Part shown: one piece after another, positions 36,128 to 43,980 of the stretch
How the letters are laid out: each line of letters starts with the position of its first letter
Position numbering within the stretch: position 1 is the first letter of the stretch
Assembly: GCF_009935865.1 (NCBI RefSeq)
Contig: NZ_QWEL01000004.1
Span: 62,001 to 126,000 of the forward strand
Reading direction: 5' to 3'
Source: Odoribacter sp. Z80
GTDB lineage: Bacteria; Bacteroidota; Bacteroidia; Bacteroidales; Marinifilaceae
DNA: 64,000 nt
Notes under the pieces: generated by a model
The model's input: the letters and a program-made list of their open reading frames with translations, nothing else
The model's database searches: none
What the model was told of the DNA's origin: nothing
Translations under genes and position numbers: made by a program

Positions 36128-37486
36128 TTATTCGCCGTTTGATGACCAATATTCGTTGTAAATATAGTAGTTGAACTCCAGCGTATAACTTGATTCCGTC
36201 GGCAGCCCGCTATTTAGTCCGGGGTGGAATTTGGGAAGCATACGCGCTACACGCAGAGCTTCGGCATCAAGTGTCTTGCCTGAGCTTTTAACGATTTGGG
36301 CATCCTTTACAACTCCGTCTTTGGCGATGGTAAGCTGCACAACGGCATCCATGTTAAGAACACCGTCTTTGTATGCGGTTGCAGGGAAGGAGATGTTTTT
36401 ATTGATAAAGGCTCTCAGTTTGTCCTTGCCGCCGGGGAAGTTGGGGGCGGTTTCTGTCCTGATGAATGGCACGGCATCGGCCGCGTCCGCTTTCCCCGTG
36501 ACCACCACATCGGAATTTCTTTCTGTCACTCGAATGGTGGAATCGGATTTTTCGCTAATTTTGTAGCGCAGATTCTCCACCGGCGTAGCGGCAGATACCT
36601 CGTTGATTACTGCTGACACCGCAGGGGTGGCCAGACCGATTAACGCGAGTGCCATCGCAGGCACCATGACAAAGGCACGCACACGGGCTTTGCCTGTCGG
36701 TTTACTTGATAACATCATAGTTATACGTTTTTTAAGTGAACTGTGATTGAGACAGTTGGAAAGAGTTGCGAACCTTGCTCCAACTGTCTTTTTTATTAGA
36801 AACATCTGATACTCCTCTCGTTTTACGCCCGATGCAAGCACACGGCTGTCGGCTTCATACTCATGGAGGGTATGAAGCTCATTGCGCAGAAGCCATATAG
36901 CAGGACAATACCAAGTGATAATAATCGCTGCCTGCATAAAAAGCAAGTCAATCCAATGGCGACATTCTATATGCGCTTTTTCATGGCATACTATCATCTG
37001 CCCGAACTCGTACCAGTCACGTCTTGGCATCATGATATATCCGCACCATGCAAACGGGGCGACGCTGTTATGGCGATGAAGTATAATGCGGCAGTCATCC
37101 TGTTTTATGTGCTCACCTTTGAGAATGAACAGTGCCAACCGTACCAGTGAAACGAGGAAATAGAGAATCATGACAATAACCCCTATAAGGAAAAGTGTGA
37201 CTATATAATCCCATATCGGAGTGATTTGCTCTGATACCGTATTGGCTATATAGGCAATCTCGACCGGATTAAAAGCGATTTCAATATTATTCTCCATAAT
37301 ATCCGCTACCCAAAAGGAATTAAGTATGAAGATAGGAAAAACGAAAGCAAGCGTTATACAGGACAACAACAATATCCTGTTGAACCGGAAACATCCGGTA
37401 TTGGCAAGAACGCATTTGTACACCGCCCAGACTACAATCAGGAGGGTGCTTGCCAATAATGAATATGCCAAGAATATGCCTGCCAT
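36128..37486 (-). CDS. BlaR1-like M56 metallopeptidase with C-terminal TonB domain
   Basis: The 452-aa protein has four N-terminal membrane helices (about 7-25, 38-58, 93-122 and 192-205), the zinc-peptidase motif HEKAH at 168-172, a further helix near 280-300, and a C-terminal TonB/CpsB-type domain (about 360-452) in place of the penicillin-binding sensor of staphylococcal BlaR1. Family knowledge: M56 sensors cleave BlaI-type repressors in response to wall stress. What ligand the TonB-like domain senses is unknown. It starts 2 bases after the blaI-type gene, so repressor and peptidase form one unit. Confidence 0.88.
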   Translation of the reverse strand: MAGIFLAYSLLASTLLIVVWAVYKCVLANTGCFRFNRILLLSCITLAFVFPIFILNSFWVADIMENNIEIAFNPVEIAYIANTVSEQITPIWDYIVTLFLIGVIVMILYFLVSLVRLALFILKGEHIKQDDCRIILHRHNSVAPFAWCGYIMMPRRDWYEFGQMIVCHEKAHIECRHWIDLLFMQAAIIITWYCPAIWLLRNELHTLHEYEADSRVLASGVKREEYQMFLIKKTVGARFATLSNCLNHSSLKKRITMMLSSKPTGKARVRAFVMVPAMALALIGLATPAVSAVINEVSAATPVENLRYKISEKSDSTIRVTERNSDVVVTGKADAADAVPFIRTETAPNFPGGKDKLRAFINKNISFPATAYKDGVLNMDAVVQLTIAKDGVVKDAQIVKSSGKTLDAEALRVARMLPKFHPGLNSGLPTESSYTLEFNYYIYNEYWSSNGE

Positions 37487-37488
37487 TG

Positions 37489-37863
37489 TTATTCCTTTCC
37501 TCTGTTAGATATTTGCAATATTATTTCCTTAGCCTCTTCATCGCTATATTCCTCGCTTTTAATCAGGAAGTTCACAACATTCTGAATGGAATTGTCGAAA
37601 TACCGCCTAATGACACTCTTCAGATTTTGTCCACAATAATCTTCCCGCTCTATTATTGGGAAATATATGAAGCCTGTGCTTTCAGCCTTGTGGTCGAGAT
37701 AGCCTTTCTGTTCAAGAAATTTCACGAATGTGGCTACCGTAGTCCGGCTTGGACGCGGCTCATTGTGAAGGGCAACGACATCCCGAACCGAGAGTGCCCC
37801 GCTTTCCCAAAAGAAGTTCATCACTTCTTCTTCTCTTTCTGTTAATGGCCTCATATCTTCCAT
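37489..37863 (-). CDS. BlaI/MecI-type transcriptional repressor, copy 1
   Basis: A 124-aa winged-helix repressor with ERE-EVMNFFWESGALSV at the start, the recognition region EPRPSRTTVATFVKFLEQKG and a C-terminal dimerization part. Its promoter contains two identical 17-bp palindromes (37872-37888 and 37909-37925), one in the -33/-7 spacer and one just after the -7 box, which indicates autorepression. It heads a minus-strand gene run that continues with small gaps through the M56 peptidase and MATE pump to rteA-rteB. A paralogue with a related single operator is at 49595-49969. Confidence 0.93.
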   Translation of the reverse strand: MEDMRPLTEREEEVMNFFWESGALSVRDVVALHNEPRPSRTTVATFVKFLEQKGYLDHKAESTGFIYFPIIEREDYCGQNLKSVIRRYFDNSIQNVVNFLIKSEEYSDEEAKEIILQISNRGKE

Positions 37864-37871
37864 TTTATATA

Positions 37872-37888
37872 GTCTAATTATTTTAGAC
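37872..37888. promoter_or_regulatory. BlaI-type operator O1
   Basis: GTCTAATTATTTTAGAC is a perfect 6-bp inverted repeat with a 5-base centre. It lies between the -7 box and the blaI start codon. Confidence 0.75.
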
Positions 37889-37900
37889 GATTTGATAACA

Positions 37901-37932
37901 CAAAAGTAGTCTAATTATTTTAGACAACAAAA
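37901..37932 (-). promoter_or_regulatory. Promoter of blaI copy 1 overlapping operator O2
   Basis: On the minus strand TTTG (37929-37932 region) and the -7 box TACTTTTG (37901-37908) are about 19-20 bases apart and match the Bacteroidota consensus. The second palindrome GTCTAATTATTTTAGAC (37909-37925), identical to O1, fills the spacer, so repressor binding would block RNA polymerase. Confidence 0.78.
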
Positions 37933-38018
37933 TAATCGGGCAGAAAAAATTGATTATAGATACGGATAGTGGAGAAAACCGAGTAGTTCTCTCCACTGTA
38001 ACCTACGTTTTCGGCTCT

Positions 38019-38384
38019 TTACTTGTCGCCATAAAGCCCGATGCGGTTGCCGACAGGATCGGCGATGATGGCGAAGTAACCCCAACCGTCAACCTGAATC
38101 TTGGTCTTGGGAGTTACGATTGTTGCGCTGTTATCCAACGCAGTTTTCACGCTGGCATCCAAATCTTTTGTCTGGAGATACACCAACACGCCTCCGTTAG
38201 AGGGTGAGAAACCGGGGAACGAGGGGGCCGAGGAGATTGAGCAAACACTCTTGCCGTCTTTCATAAGACAGGCCATTTTCTCGTCGCCGAACTGCGACAC
38301 TTCCAGCTTTTCGCCGAAGAGTGCCTGATAGAACGCCACCGACTTGTCGAAGTCATTGGTGGGGATTTCAAAAAATGCAATCAT
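38019..38384 (-). CDS. VOC family (glyoxalase/bleomycin-resistance fold) protein
   Basis: A 121-aa protein with two beta-alpha-beta-beta-beta units: IAFFEIPTNDFDKSVAFYQALFG at the start and VLVYLQTKDLDASVKTALD in the second half, closing with GYFAIIADPVGNRIGLYG. Such proteins bind metal and act as lyases, dioxygenases or drug-binding proteins; the activity here is unknown. Its promoter carries a 20-bp motif shared with the araC-type gene at 40593-41390, which suggests control by that regulator. Confidence 0.85.
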   Translation of the reverse strand: MIAFFEIPTNDFDKSVAFYQALFGEKLEVSQFGDEKMACLMKDGKSVCSISSAPSFPGFSPSNGGVLVYLQTKDLDASVKTALDNSATIVTPKTKIQVDGWGYFAIIADPVGNRIGLYGDK

Positions 38385-38411
38385 ACTTTTTATTATTTAA
38401 TTAGTACGCTG

Positions 38412-38457
38412 CAAAATTACAGCGACATCGTAGCCTGTGATAGTAAAAAGCGGACAT
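38412..38457 (-). promoter_or_regulatory. VOC gene promoter with AraC-linked motif
   Basis: On the minus strand the -7 box TAATTTTG is at 38412-38419. The motif written on the plus strand TGATAGTAAAAAGCGGACAT lies at 38438-38457, exactly 18 bases upstream of the box. The same motif with one change, at the same 18-base spacing, precedes the araC-type gene. Confidence 0.72.
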
Positions 38458-38478
38458 CTTGTGTTAGGTGGAAAAGAC

Positions 38479-39285
38479 CTAATACTGATTATTTTCAGCA
38501 TTATAACTGTTCTGCAATTTATCGCTGAAGGATTCCCTGAGAGCTATCCGCAGTCCGTTTAAGAACGATTCATGGATATATATTGAAGAAGTCGGACAGT
38601 TGTCGGCGCATAATCGGCACTGGATACAATTTTTCTCGTCCATTGGCAAAGCCGTATCTTTTAATGAGAATATGTGCATCGGACAAATCTTGATACATTT
38701 TCCACACTTTATACAGGTAGAGGTATTGAGAAACACCACCTTGTTACCGGCTACTATATATGAACCCTTGCGGCGTATCGGTATGCTTTCAGAATATCCT
38801 GCAATCGGATTTTTACAAACAAATGCCAAAGGATGCAATTTCCACCGAAGCTTTTCCGAGAACAGTCTTGCCTTGAACATATCCCGCTCATTCGGTCTGG
38901 CTTTATTGTAGCCGTCCATAAGAACCCACGGCCCGGTGCGGTCAAATCCTTGACAGGAAAACTCTCCGACTATAATTCCACCTTTCCTCTCTATGATTTT
39001 TTTGAGGTGCTTATGATATGCTCCCAAGAAAGGTCTGCAACGGGTGGAAAATAGAAACACATTTTTCCCTTTAAGATTTTGACTTGAAACAAATCTTTGA
39101 AGTCGTATATCGTGAGCGGCAAAGTTAATCGCGGAGCCAAAGCCAATAAGGTCATAATCCGACAGGTCGATTGACGGATTGCTGTCGATAGATACCAATT
39201 CGGCAGATAGGGCATCCTTCATGCTTTCCGCAATCTTCAACGTGTTTCCTCTATATGAGGAACGATAGAATATTATTGTCTTCAT
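38479..39285 (-). CDS. EFR1-type flavodoxin-ferredoxin fusion protein
   Basis: The 268-aa protein joins an N-terminal flavodoxin-like domain (FYRSSYRGNTLKIAESM, FMN phosphate loop; residues of about 1-160) to a ferredoxin part with two 4Fe-4S motifs, CIKCGKCIKICP and CIQCRLCADNCP (about 195-245). It should carry FMN and two clusters and transfer electrons. The redox partner is unknown. It overlaps the upstream secreted-protein gene by 4 bases and belongs to the TetR-headed operon. Confidence 0.87.
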   Translation of the reverse strand: MKTIIFYRSSYRGNTLKIAESMKDALSAELVSIDSNPSIDLSDYDLIGFGSAINFAAHDIRLQRFVSSQNLKGKNVFLFSTRCRPFLGAYHKHLKKIIERKGGIIVGEFSCQGFDRTGPWVLMDGYNKARPNERDMFKARLFSEKLRWKLHPLAFVCKNPIAGYSESIPIRRKGSYIVAGNKVVFLNTSTCIKCGKCIKICPMHIFSLKDTALPMDEKNCIQCRLCADNCPTSSIYIHESFLNGLRIALRESFSDKLQNSYNAENNQY

Positions 39286-39911
39286 CTTGCGACTGATATT
39301 TTTGTTTCAGGTGTTCCGGGGCCACCGTTTACGCCCTTATACCCCACAAACATCAGAGAACTCGTGTCAAAGTAATAATCACAGCTCCAGAAAGCAGACA
39401 TAAAGCCGGTAAGACTGACTTCGATTCTTACGGCATTCTTTCCGTCTAATTTCTCAGTTCCTTTCTTTACTGCCGACATGGTATAGAGCTTCATGTTGTC
39501 GGGGCGAAAACACTCATATTCCACAGACTTACTGTTTTTCAAAGTCAGTCCCGCATTATAGGCGATGTTCTGATACCACGGCTTGCCTTTACTCTTTACC
39601 GTCTTTGAAATCCGTTTCCCATTGAACTTGCCGGATATGGAGTATATCCCATTATTCAAACTGATTGACAGATTAGTGTTAGAAGAAGTATTCACAATCT
39701 TACAACTCTCGGTTTTATATCCGCTTCCAAAGATATACTCATGTCTTTCATTGCCTTGAACCGTATACAGGTATATCTTTCCGTCCTTGTGTTCTTCCGT
39801 CCATTTGATAGCGGTTTTCGTCCTGCCACAGGTGGAAATATAGTTTCTTTCCTGTGCCATTGCAAAAGCTGTAAGAAACAGCGTAAGTGCTATTGTAATG
39901 ATATGTTTCAT
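39282..39911 (-). CDS. Secreted protein of unknown function
   Basis: A 209-aa protein with a clear signal peptide (about 1-19, ending AMAQ) and a beta-rich mature part. I do not recognise the family with certainty; the pattern of paired beta strands and a late SCDYYFDTSSLMFVGYKG segment resembles lipocalin-like DUF proteins of Bacteroidota. It overlaps the tetR-type gene and the flavodoxin-ferredoxin gene by 4 bases each, so the three are translationally coupled. Confidence 0.65.
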   Translation of the reverse strand: MKHIITIALTLFLTAFAMAQERNYISTCGRTKTAIKWTEEHKDGKIYLYTVQGNERHEYIFGSGYKTESCKIVNTSSNTNLSISLNNGIYSISGKFNGKRISKTVKSKGKPWYQNIAYNAGLTLKNSKSVEYECFRPDNMKLYTMSAVKKGTEKLDGKNAVRIEVSLTGFMSAFWSCDYYFDTSSLMFVGYKGVNGGPGTPETKISVAR

Positions 39912-40510
39912 AGACAGTTGTTGTCAAAGATAAAATCCACATATTTGAAAATCATAGCTTCCATTCTTTCCCATGCTTCCGGGTTACTGAAATCTATGCC
40001 GTTGATTTTGTGATATTGCCTTGTGAAAAGAACTATGTAGTTGATTGCGGATATGATTATGGCAATAGACATATTGTTGTCGCCGCCTTTATCCAAAAAC
40101 TTATTCAGTTCCTTCTGCAGTTTATAGCCGATACGTTCCCGTTCTTCTATAATTCCCTTGAAAGACGAATGACCTGACAGTTCCCATACCAGAAGTTCTT
40201 GCATGAGTACATTATCTTTTAGATAGTTAAGTTGACACATAAACACATCCTTAACAATCTGCTTTATGTTACCGTCTTTAGCTCGTTTAATGGTGTCAAT
40301 AAACTCCGAATAGGCAAACGAATAATAGTCATGACGCTTTGCCCATTCCACAAGCAAACCATCCAATCCACCGAAATAGCGATAAATCAAAACCTTATCG
40401 CATCCGGCTTGATTAGCTATGCGATTAACTCCGATTTTGGTAAAACCGTCGTTCTCTACGATATGGCTCACGGCTTCAAGAAGCCTTTTTTCTGTTTCTT
40501 TCAATTCCAT
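39908..40510 (-). CDS. TetR/AcrR family regulator
   Basis: The 200-aa protein starts at ATG 40510 (an upstream GTG would overlap the operator). The N-terminal HTH is LEAVSHIVENDGFTKIGVNRIANQAGCDKVLIYRYFGG, followed by a helical ligand-binding domain. It is the first gene of a coupled operon with a secreted protein and a flavodoxin-ferredoxin. A palindrome lies just upstream and is the probable operator. Confidence 0.9.
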   Translation of the reverse strand: MELKETEKRLLEAVSHIVENDGFTKIGVNRIANQAGCDKVLIYRYFGGLDGLLVEWAKRHDYYSFAYSEFIDTIKRAKDGNIKQIVKDVFMCQLNYLKDNVLMQELLVWELSGHSSFKGIIEERERIGYKLQKELNKFLDKGGDNNMSIAIIISAINYIVLFTRQYHKINGIDFSNPEAWERMEAMIFKYVDFIFDNNCL

Positions 40511-40520
40511 CTTATATAAC

Positions 40521-40536
40521 GTCACTAAGTGGTGAC
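40521..40536. promoter_or_regulatory. Probable TetR operator
   Basis: GTCACTAAGTGGTGAC is a GTCAC-N6-GTGAC palindrome 10 bases before the tetR-type ATG. A further half-site GGTGAC lies near 40555. Confidence 0.55.
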
Positions 40537-40592
40537 AAAATTATAAAAATAATCGGTGACAACCAAATACAAGGCTGTATAAACGCTATTTT

Positions 40593-41390
40593 TCAGAATG
40601 TAAAATAGTCAGAAACAGGAGAGTATCGAGCAATATACTCTTTCGGTGTGTAGCCGGAGAATAGCTTGAATTCTTTAATCATGTGGGATTGGTCGGTGTA
40701 CCCACATTCGTATGACAGCTGCGCAAAACCTATTCCCTGATTATGCTGCATGACAGATAAGGTACGTTGCAACCTGACTATACGCATGAAATCTTTGGGT
40801 GTCGTTCCTATGTTTTCCGAGAAGATCCGGGAGAATTGCTTTTCGCTCAGGCACGCAATATTCGAAAGAGCCCTGATATTTGTTTGAGTGGAATTGTTGA
40901 TATGACGTACCACTTCCGCCAGTCGTGGCAGATGATAAGGTGTCCCGTACATCAGGCACTTGTAGAAATAATTCTCTATCAGTTCAATGCAGATGTCGTG
41001 ATTTTCACTGTCTTCAACTCTGTGTGCCAAATCACGCAAGGCTGGATTTTCAATGTCCGCAACCGCCACATTCCTGTCACGCAGTAAAGTGACCGGCATA
41101 CGGAAGAATATTTTTGCCGCATGGGGTTGGAATACTGTCACAATCATTTCAATGTCGCCGGTTGAAGCCACATCTGAATAGCCGCTTTCCTGACCGCAAA
41201 TAAAACTCTGCGGCTGTAATTCATCACGGTTCGTGACTTTCAGCCTTTCGCCACGATGGAACACAAGCGACATACAACCCGTCGGCAAAGTGCGTTGCGA
41301 CACTATGCCGGAGGTACTATCCTGCAATATCCAATAATACCGTATAAACGGTTTTAAGGCAGGTGTTGGCTGTATGATTCTGAACTGCAT
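40593..41390 (-). CDS. AraC family transcriptional regulator
   Basis: The 265-aa protein has an N-terminal ligand-binding region of the Bacteroidota type (IIQPTPALKPFIRYYWIL, LPTGCMSLVFHRG) and a C-terminal pair of HTH motifs (ALSNIACLSEKQFSRIFSE and SYECGYTDQSHMIKEFKLFSG). Its own promoter contains the 20-bp motif also found before the VOC gene at 38019-38384, at equal spacing, so autoregulation and control of that gene are likely. The signal is unknown. Confidence 0.9.
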   Translation of the reverse strand: MQFRIIQPTPALKPFIRYYWILQDSTSGIVSQRTLPTGCMSLVFHRGERLKVTNRDELQPQSFICGQESGYSDVASTGDIEMIVTVFQPHAAKIFFRMPVTLLRDRNVAVADIENPALRDLAHRVEDSENHDICIELIENYFYKCLMYGTPYHLPRLAEVVRHINNSTQTNIRALSNIACLSEKQFSRIFSENIGTTPKDFMRIVRLQRTLSVMQHNQGIGFAQLSYECGYTDQSHMIKEFKLFSGYTPKEYIARYSPVSDYFTF

Positions 41391-41394
41391 TCCG

Positions 41395-41440
41395 CAAAAT
41401 TACAACATGACGATTTTCGATGATAGTAAAAAACGGACAT
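41395..41440 (-). promoter_or_regulatory. araC-type gene promoter with shared 20-bp motif
   Basis: The minus-strand -7 box TAATTTTG is at 41395-41402. The plus-strand motif TGATAGTAAAAAACGGACAT is at 41421-41440, 18 bases upstream of the box and one base different from the copy at 38438-38457. Confidence 0.72.
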
Positions 41441-41538
41441 TGGTGTTATAAGCCTCACTCAACCGTAAATTCCTCTGAATGATAGCTGTTGTAAAAACGA
41501 CCGGATACATTTGTTCCGAATCTCTCATAATTTATGTG

Positions 41539-42219
41539 TTATATGGTGATGTGAGCAAACTCGCGGTTTATCCAGATGGTAGCCTCATTTCCGATAAAGC
41601 GAATAAGCACATAGTTCGAATCTGCCGGGCCGGCGGGGAAATAATTTATAAAATACTCCTGCCACATCCGCTTGCGGGTTACATCATCCGTAATGATTTC
41701 GACTGTGCCGCGCAAAGCAACACTATCGCCATAAAATGAATAGGAAAGCCCGGCTTTGGGATTGAGCCTGAAATCGGCAACCTTTTCGGAGTCTGCTGCG
41801 GTCACTGCCCAGACCTCATTGCATCCTAACGAATGAATTTTATCCAATGGCACAGGGCGTGGAAAACCATCTGCATTGACCGATGCCAACGTAACCTCTT
41901 TGCACTGCAAAAGCAGGTGTGTAGCTTTTTCAGTCAAACTTCTTTCATCTTTCTCTTTCCAACGTTTGAGTGTTGGGAAGATTTGTTGCATTTGAGCCTT
42001 TGCCTGTTGGGGCGTCAGATTCCAACCCGTTTCCTTGTTAATCTGGTCGGTAAACTGAGTGCAGAACTCTATCATCTGGCTCATGTTGAAATCTTGGAGG
42101 AAAGCACCGCCTTTGTAGCAGTAGCCACAATAGTCCTCGCTTTTACTGCCGTCTGAATTTGTGCCGATGTTACCCTCTACAAGGGGCATACCGCAGCTTT
42201 GACAAAATCTTTGTTCCAT
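41539..42219 (-). CDS. Zinc-ribbon protein fused to PNPOx-like flavin split barrel
   Basis: The protein (226 aa from Met 42219) starts with a ribbon FCQSCGMPL ... DYCGYCYKGG (two CxxC pairs about 25 residues apart), then a helical linker ending LKRWKE (about residue 85), then a PNPOx-like domain (LASVNADGFPRPVPLDKI, NPKAGLSYSFYG, VLIRFIGNEATIW). The start at MEQRF is chosen because the island paralogue at 47453 starts MEHKF at the same place; an ATG at 42231 is also possible. The ribbon-linker module is shared with that paralogue and the split barrel with the gene at 34216, so the island has shuffled these modules. Confidence 0.82.
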   Translation of the reverse strand: MEQRFCQSCGMPLVEGNIGTNSDGSKSEDYCGYCYKGGAFLQDFNMSQMIEFCTQFTDQINKETGWNLTPQQAKAQMQQIFPTLKRWKEKDERSLTEKATHLLLQCKEVTLASVNADGFPRPVPLDKIHSLGCNEVWAVTAADSEKVADFRLNPKAGLSYSFYGDSVALRGTVEIITDDVTRKRMWQEYFINYFPAGPADSNYVLIRFIGNEATIWINREFAHITI

Positions 42220-42236
42220 ATGTTCTATCATTGTTT

Positions 42237-42710
42237 TCAAATAATCAGTTCACTATCCCGCCATCTTTTTTTGAATTTCTCTTTCGCATATTCGTAGGAT
42301 TCAAGGATGTAAGGCTTTAATAATTCAAATGTCGCTTCAGATGGGGTTAAAGCGCAAATCCAGCCCATCCACGCATAAACCGGATGCGGCATAATGACAT
42401 CCTTTGCGGTAAATTCATACGGCATATCTACAATGCAACCTTTACATGGACGTTTGGGCAGTTCTCCGAATAAAGTGCGGAAAGTCTGTTTTCTGACTCC
42501 TATATTTATTCGCCACACATCCTTGCGGTCAAGGTGGGAAGCTTGATCATTGTTGCCATCCTTTTCTTTTATCGTCAAGATATAAACCCCACGTTTCAAC
42601 ACTCCATCCGGATTATAGAAAATCCCACGCTCGCCCCAACTGTTTACTTCGACCGTCCCTTCAAGGTTGTCAAGGCAATATTTCAAAATATCATCAGGTG
42701 CAATAGCCAT
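42237..42710 (-). CDS. DUF6194-like protein
   Basis: A 157-aa cytoplasmic protein with ILKYCLDNLEGTVEVNSWGERGIFYNP near the start and PHPVYAWMGWICALTPSEATFE late. This pattern resembles the DUF6194 family, which is related by eye to YjbR/MmcQ-like proteins. Function unknown. It lies 2 bases from the UDG-like gene and just before the zinc-ribbon gene in the same direction. Confidence 0.6.
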   Translation of the reverse strand: MAIAPDDILKYCLDNLEGTVEVNSWGERGIFYNPDGVLKRGVYILTIKEKDGNNDQASHLDRKDVWRINIGVRKQTFRTLFGELPKRPCKGCIVDMPYEFTAKDVIMPHPVYAWMGWICALTPSEATFELLKPYILESYEYAKEKFKKRWRDSELII

Positions 42711-42712
42711 CT

Positions 42713-43315
42713 TTAATCAAAACATTTAATTAACCTGTACATCGTTTCTATATCCTTCGATGCCATCTCGAATTTTGACTTTTCAATCAGAATGTTCTGG
42801 CCGGTCATAATGTAAGAGGACATAATGCGTATTCCATTATAGAAAATTTCAGTATTACGTAATTTGTAAGTAGATATACTTGGAACGGCATTTTTCTTGG
42901 TCGCCTTCTTGCAGATCATATTAAAGGCTTTCTTTGCCACATCTCCCATAAGCATGATAACTTTGACGTTGGGGAACAAAGCAAGCTCTTTTTCCAGATA
43001 GGGCAGACAGTCCTCTATGCTCTCCCTTGAAACTGCATATTCGCTTTTAGGTGTCTTGACAGCATTGGTAATGTAAATTCCATTATTCAGAATGTCTTGT
43101 ACTGAACCTATCTCTATTCCTGCTTTTCTGAACATCGGAATTGTCGTTGACATATACGCGGAATCCGGTTTCCCGTAGAAGTCTTCCTCCGGACATGACG
43201 GGACAATCTCATTTATCATGATTGCCCGTATCGTTTCCGGCTCAATATTTACGTCATTAAGCCGTAGATTTTGGGTATCCCCACAGAGTTGTTGTAGTTC
43301 CGACTTTATATTCAT
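42713..43315 (-). CDS. Uracil-DNA glycosylase superfamily protein
   Basis: The 200-aa protein shows features of the UDG fold: an early IMINEIVPSCPEEDFYGKPDSAY segment, ITNAVKTPKSEY, VKVIMLMGDVAKKAFN and a final helix. Several superfamily members remove uracil from DNA or act on other nucleic acid adducts. The classic GQDPYH water-activating motif is not seen, so activity is uncertain. It is 2 bases from the DUF6194-like gene. Confidence 0.7.
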   Translation of the reverse strand: MNIKSELQQLCGDTQNLRLNDVNIEPETIRAIMINEIVPSCPEEDFYGKPDSAYMSTTIPMFRKAGIEIGSVQDILNNGIYITNAVKTPKSEYAVSRESIEDCLPYLEKELALFPNVKVIMLMGDVAKKAFNMICKKATKKNAVPSISTYKLRNTEIFYNGIRIMSSYIMTGQNILIEKSKFEMASKDIETMYRLIKCFD

Positions 43316-43338
43316 GATTCTCCTGAGGTTAAACGAAT

Positions 43339-43971
43339 TTAGCTGTTTTCAAAGAGTCCTTCAAAAAACATTGCAGATTCCTCCGACAAACGCCGGGTTG
43401 CAGCTATACTTTGAGCCAACACAACTCCTTTTGAATTGATTCGTAATGGCTTCTCTTTACTCTTCGGATAACCGAATCTAAGAAGTGGCACAACCTCATC
43501 AGGAATGAGGCGCGGTTGGATAACACTGCCATTTTCTCCCCATACTGCCCATTCGGCACAGCAATTAAACGGTTCCTGATGCTTGCAATGGGGTTTGTCA
43601 CCGGGAATAATCATCGTGAGATTCTCAGGCACACTCTGGAGACTTTTATAAGAAACGTCTTTTGCACAAAAGAATGCGTCAGAGACCTTAACGACAACAC
43701 CTTCGGGAATAAGAGACCTGTAAGGATTTCCGAGTTCTCTTATGCAATAGTCGAAGGCTCTTTCCTTATGAGTCACTTCCAATCTTGCCATTATGTAGAG
43801 ATGCCTATCAAGCAATGAGACCGGAAATACGACATCTCCCTCTTTTATTGATGCTATTGATGGCATCCTTGAGTGGATGCTGCCAAACACTACTTTTACA
43901 GGCCCTGTGTCATTTGATTTTCTTAGTTCGTCCAACCAGTCCTGAGGCCAGTAAACAGTATAATATGCCAT
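43339..43971 (-). CDS. Protein of unknown function (possible PUA/EVE-like fold)
   Basis: A 210-aa protein without signal or membrane segments. The first 90 residues (YYTVYWPQDWLDELRK, then IKEGDVVFPVSLLDRHLYIMARLEV) resemble the small beta-barrel of PUA/EVE-type nucleic-acid-binding proteins, but I cannot confirm this by eye. A central CAKD ... CKHQEPFNCCAEWAVWG stretch has clustered Cys. It lies 9 bases after the Sel1 gene and 23 bases before the UDG-like gene in the same direction. Confidence 0.5.
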   Translation of the reverse strand: MAYYTVYWPQDWLDELRKSNDTGPVKVVFGSIHSRMPSIASIKEGDVVFPVSLLDRHLYIMARLEVTHKERAFDYCIRELGNPYRSLIPEGVVVKVSDAFFCAKDVSYKSLQSVPENLTMIIPGDKPHCKHQEPFNCCAEWAVWGENGSVIQPRLIPDEVVPLLRFGYPKSKEKPLRINSKGVVLAQSIAATRRLSEESAMFFEGLFENS

Positions 43972-43980
43972 AATATGATG

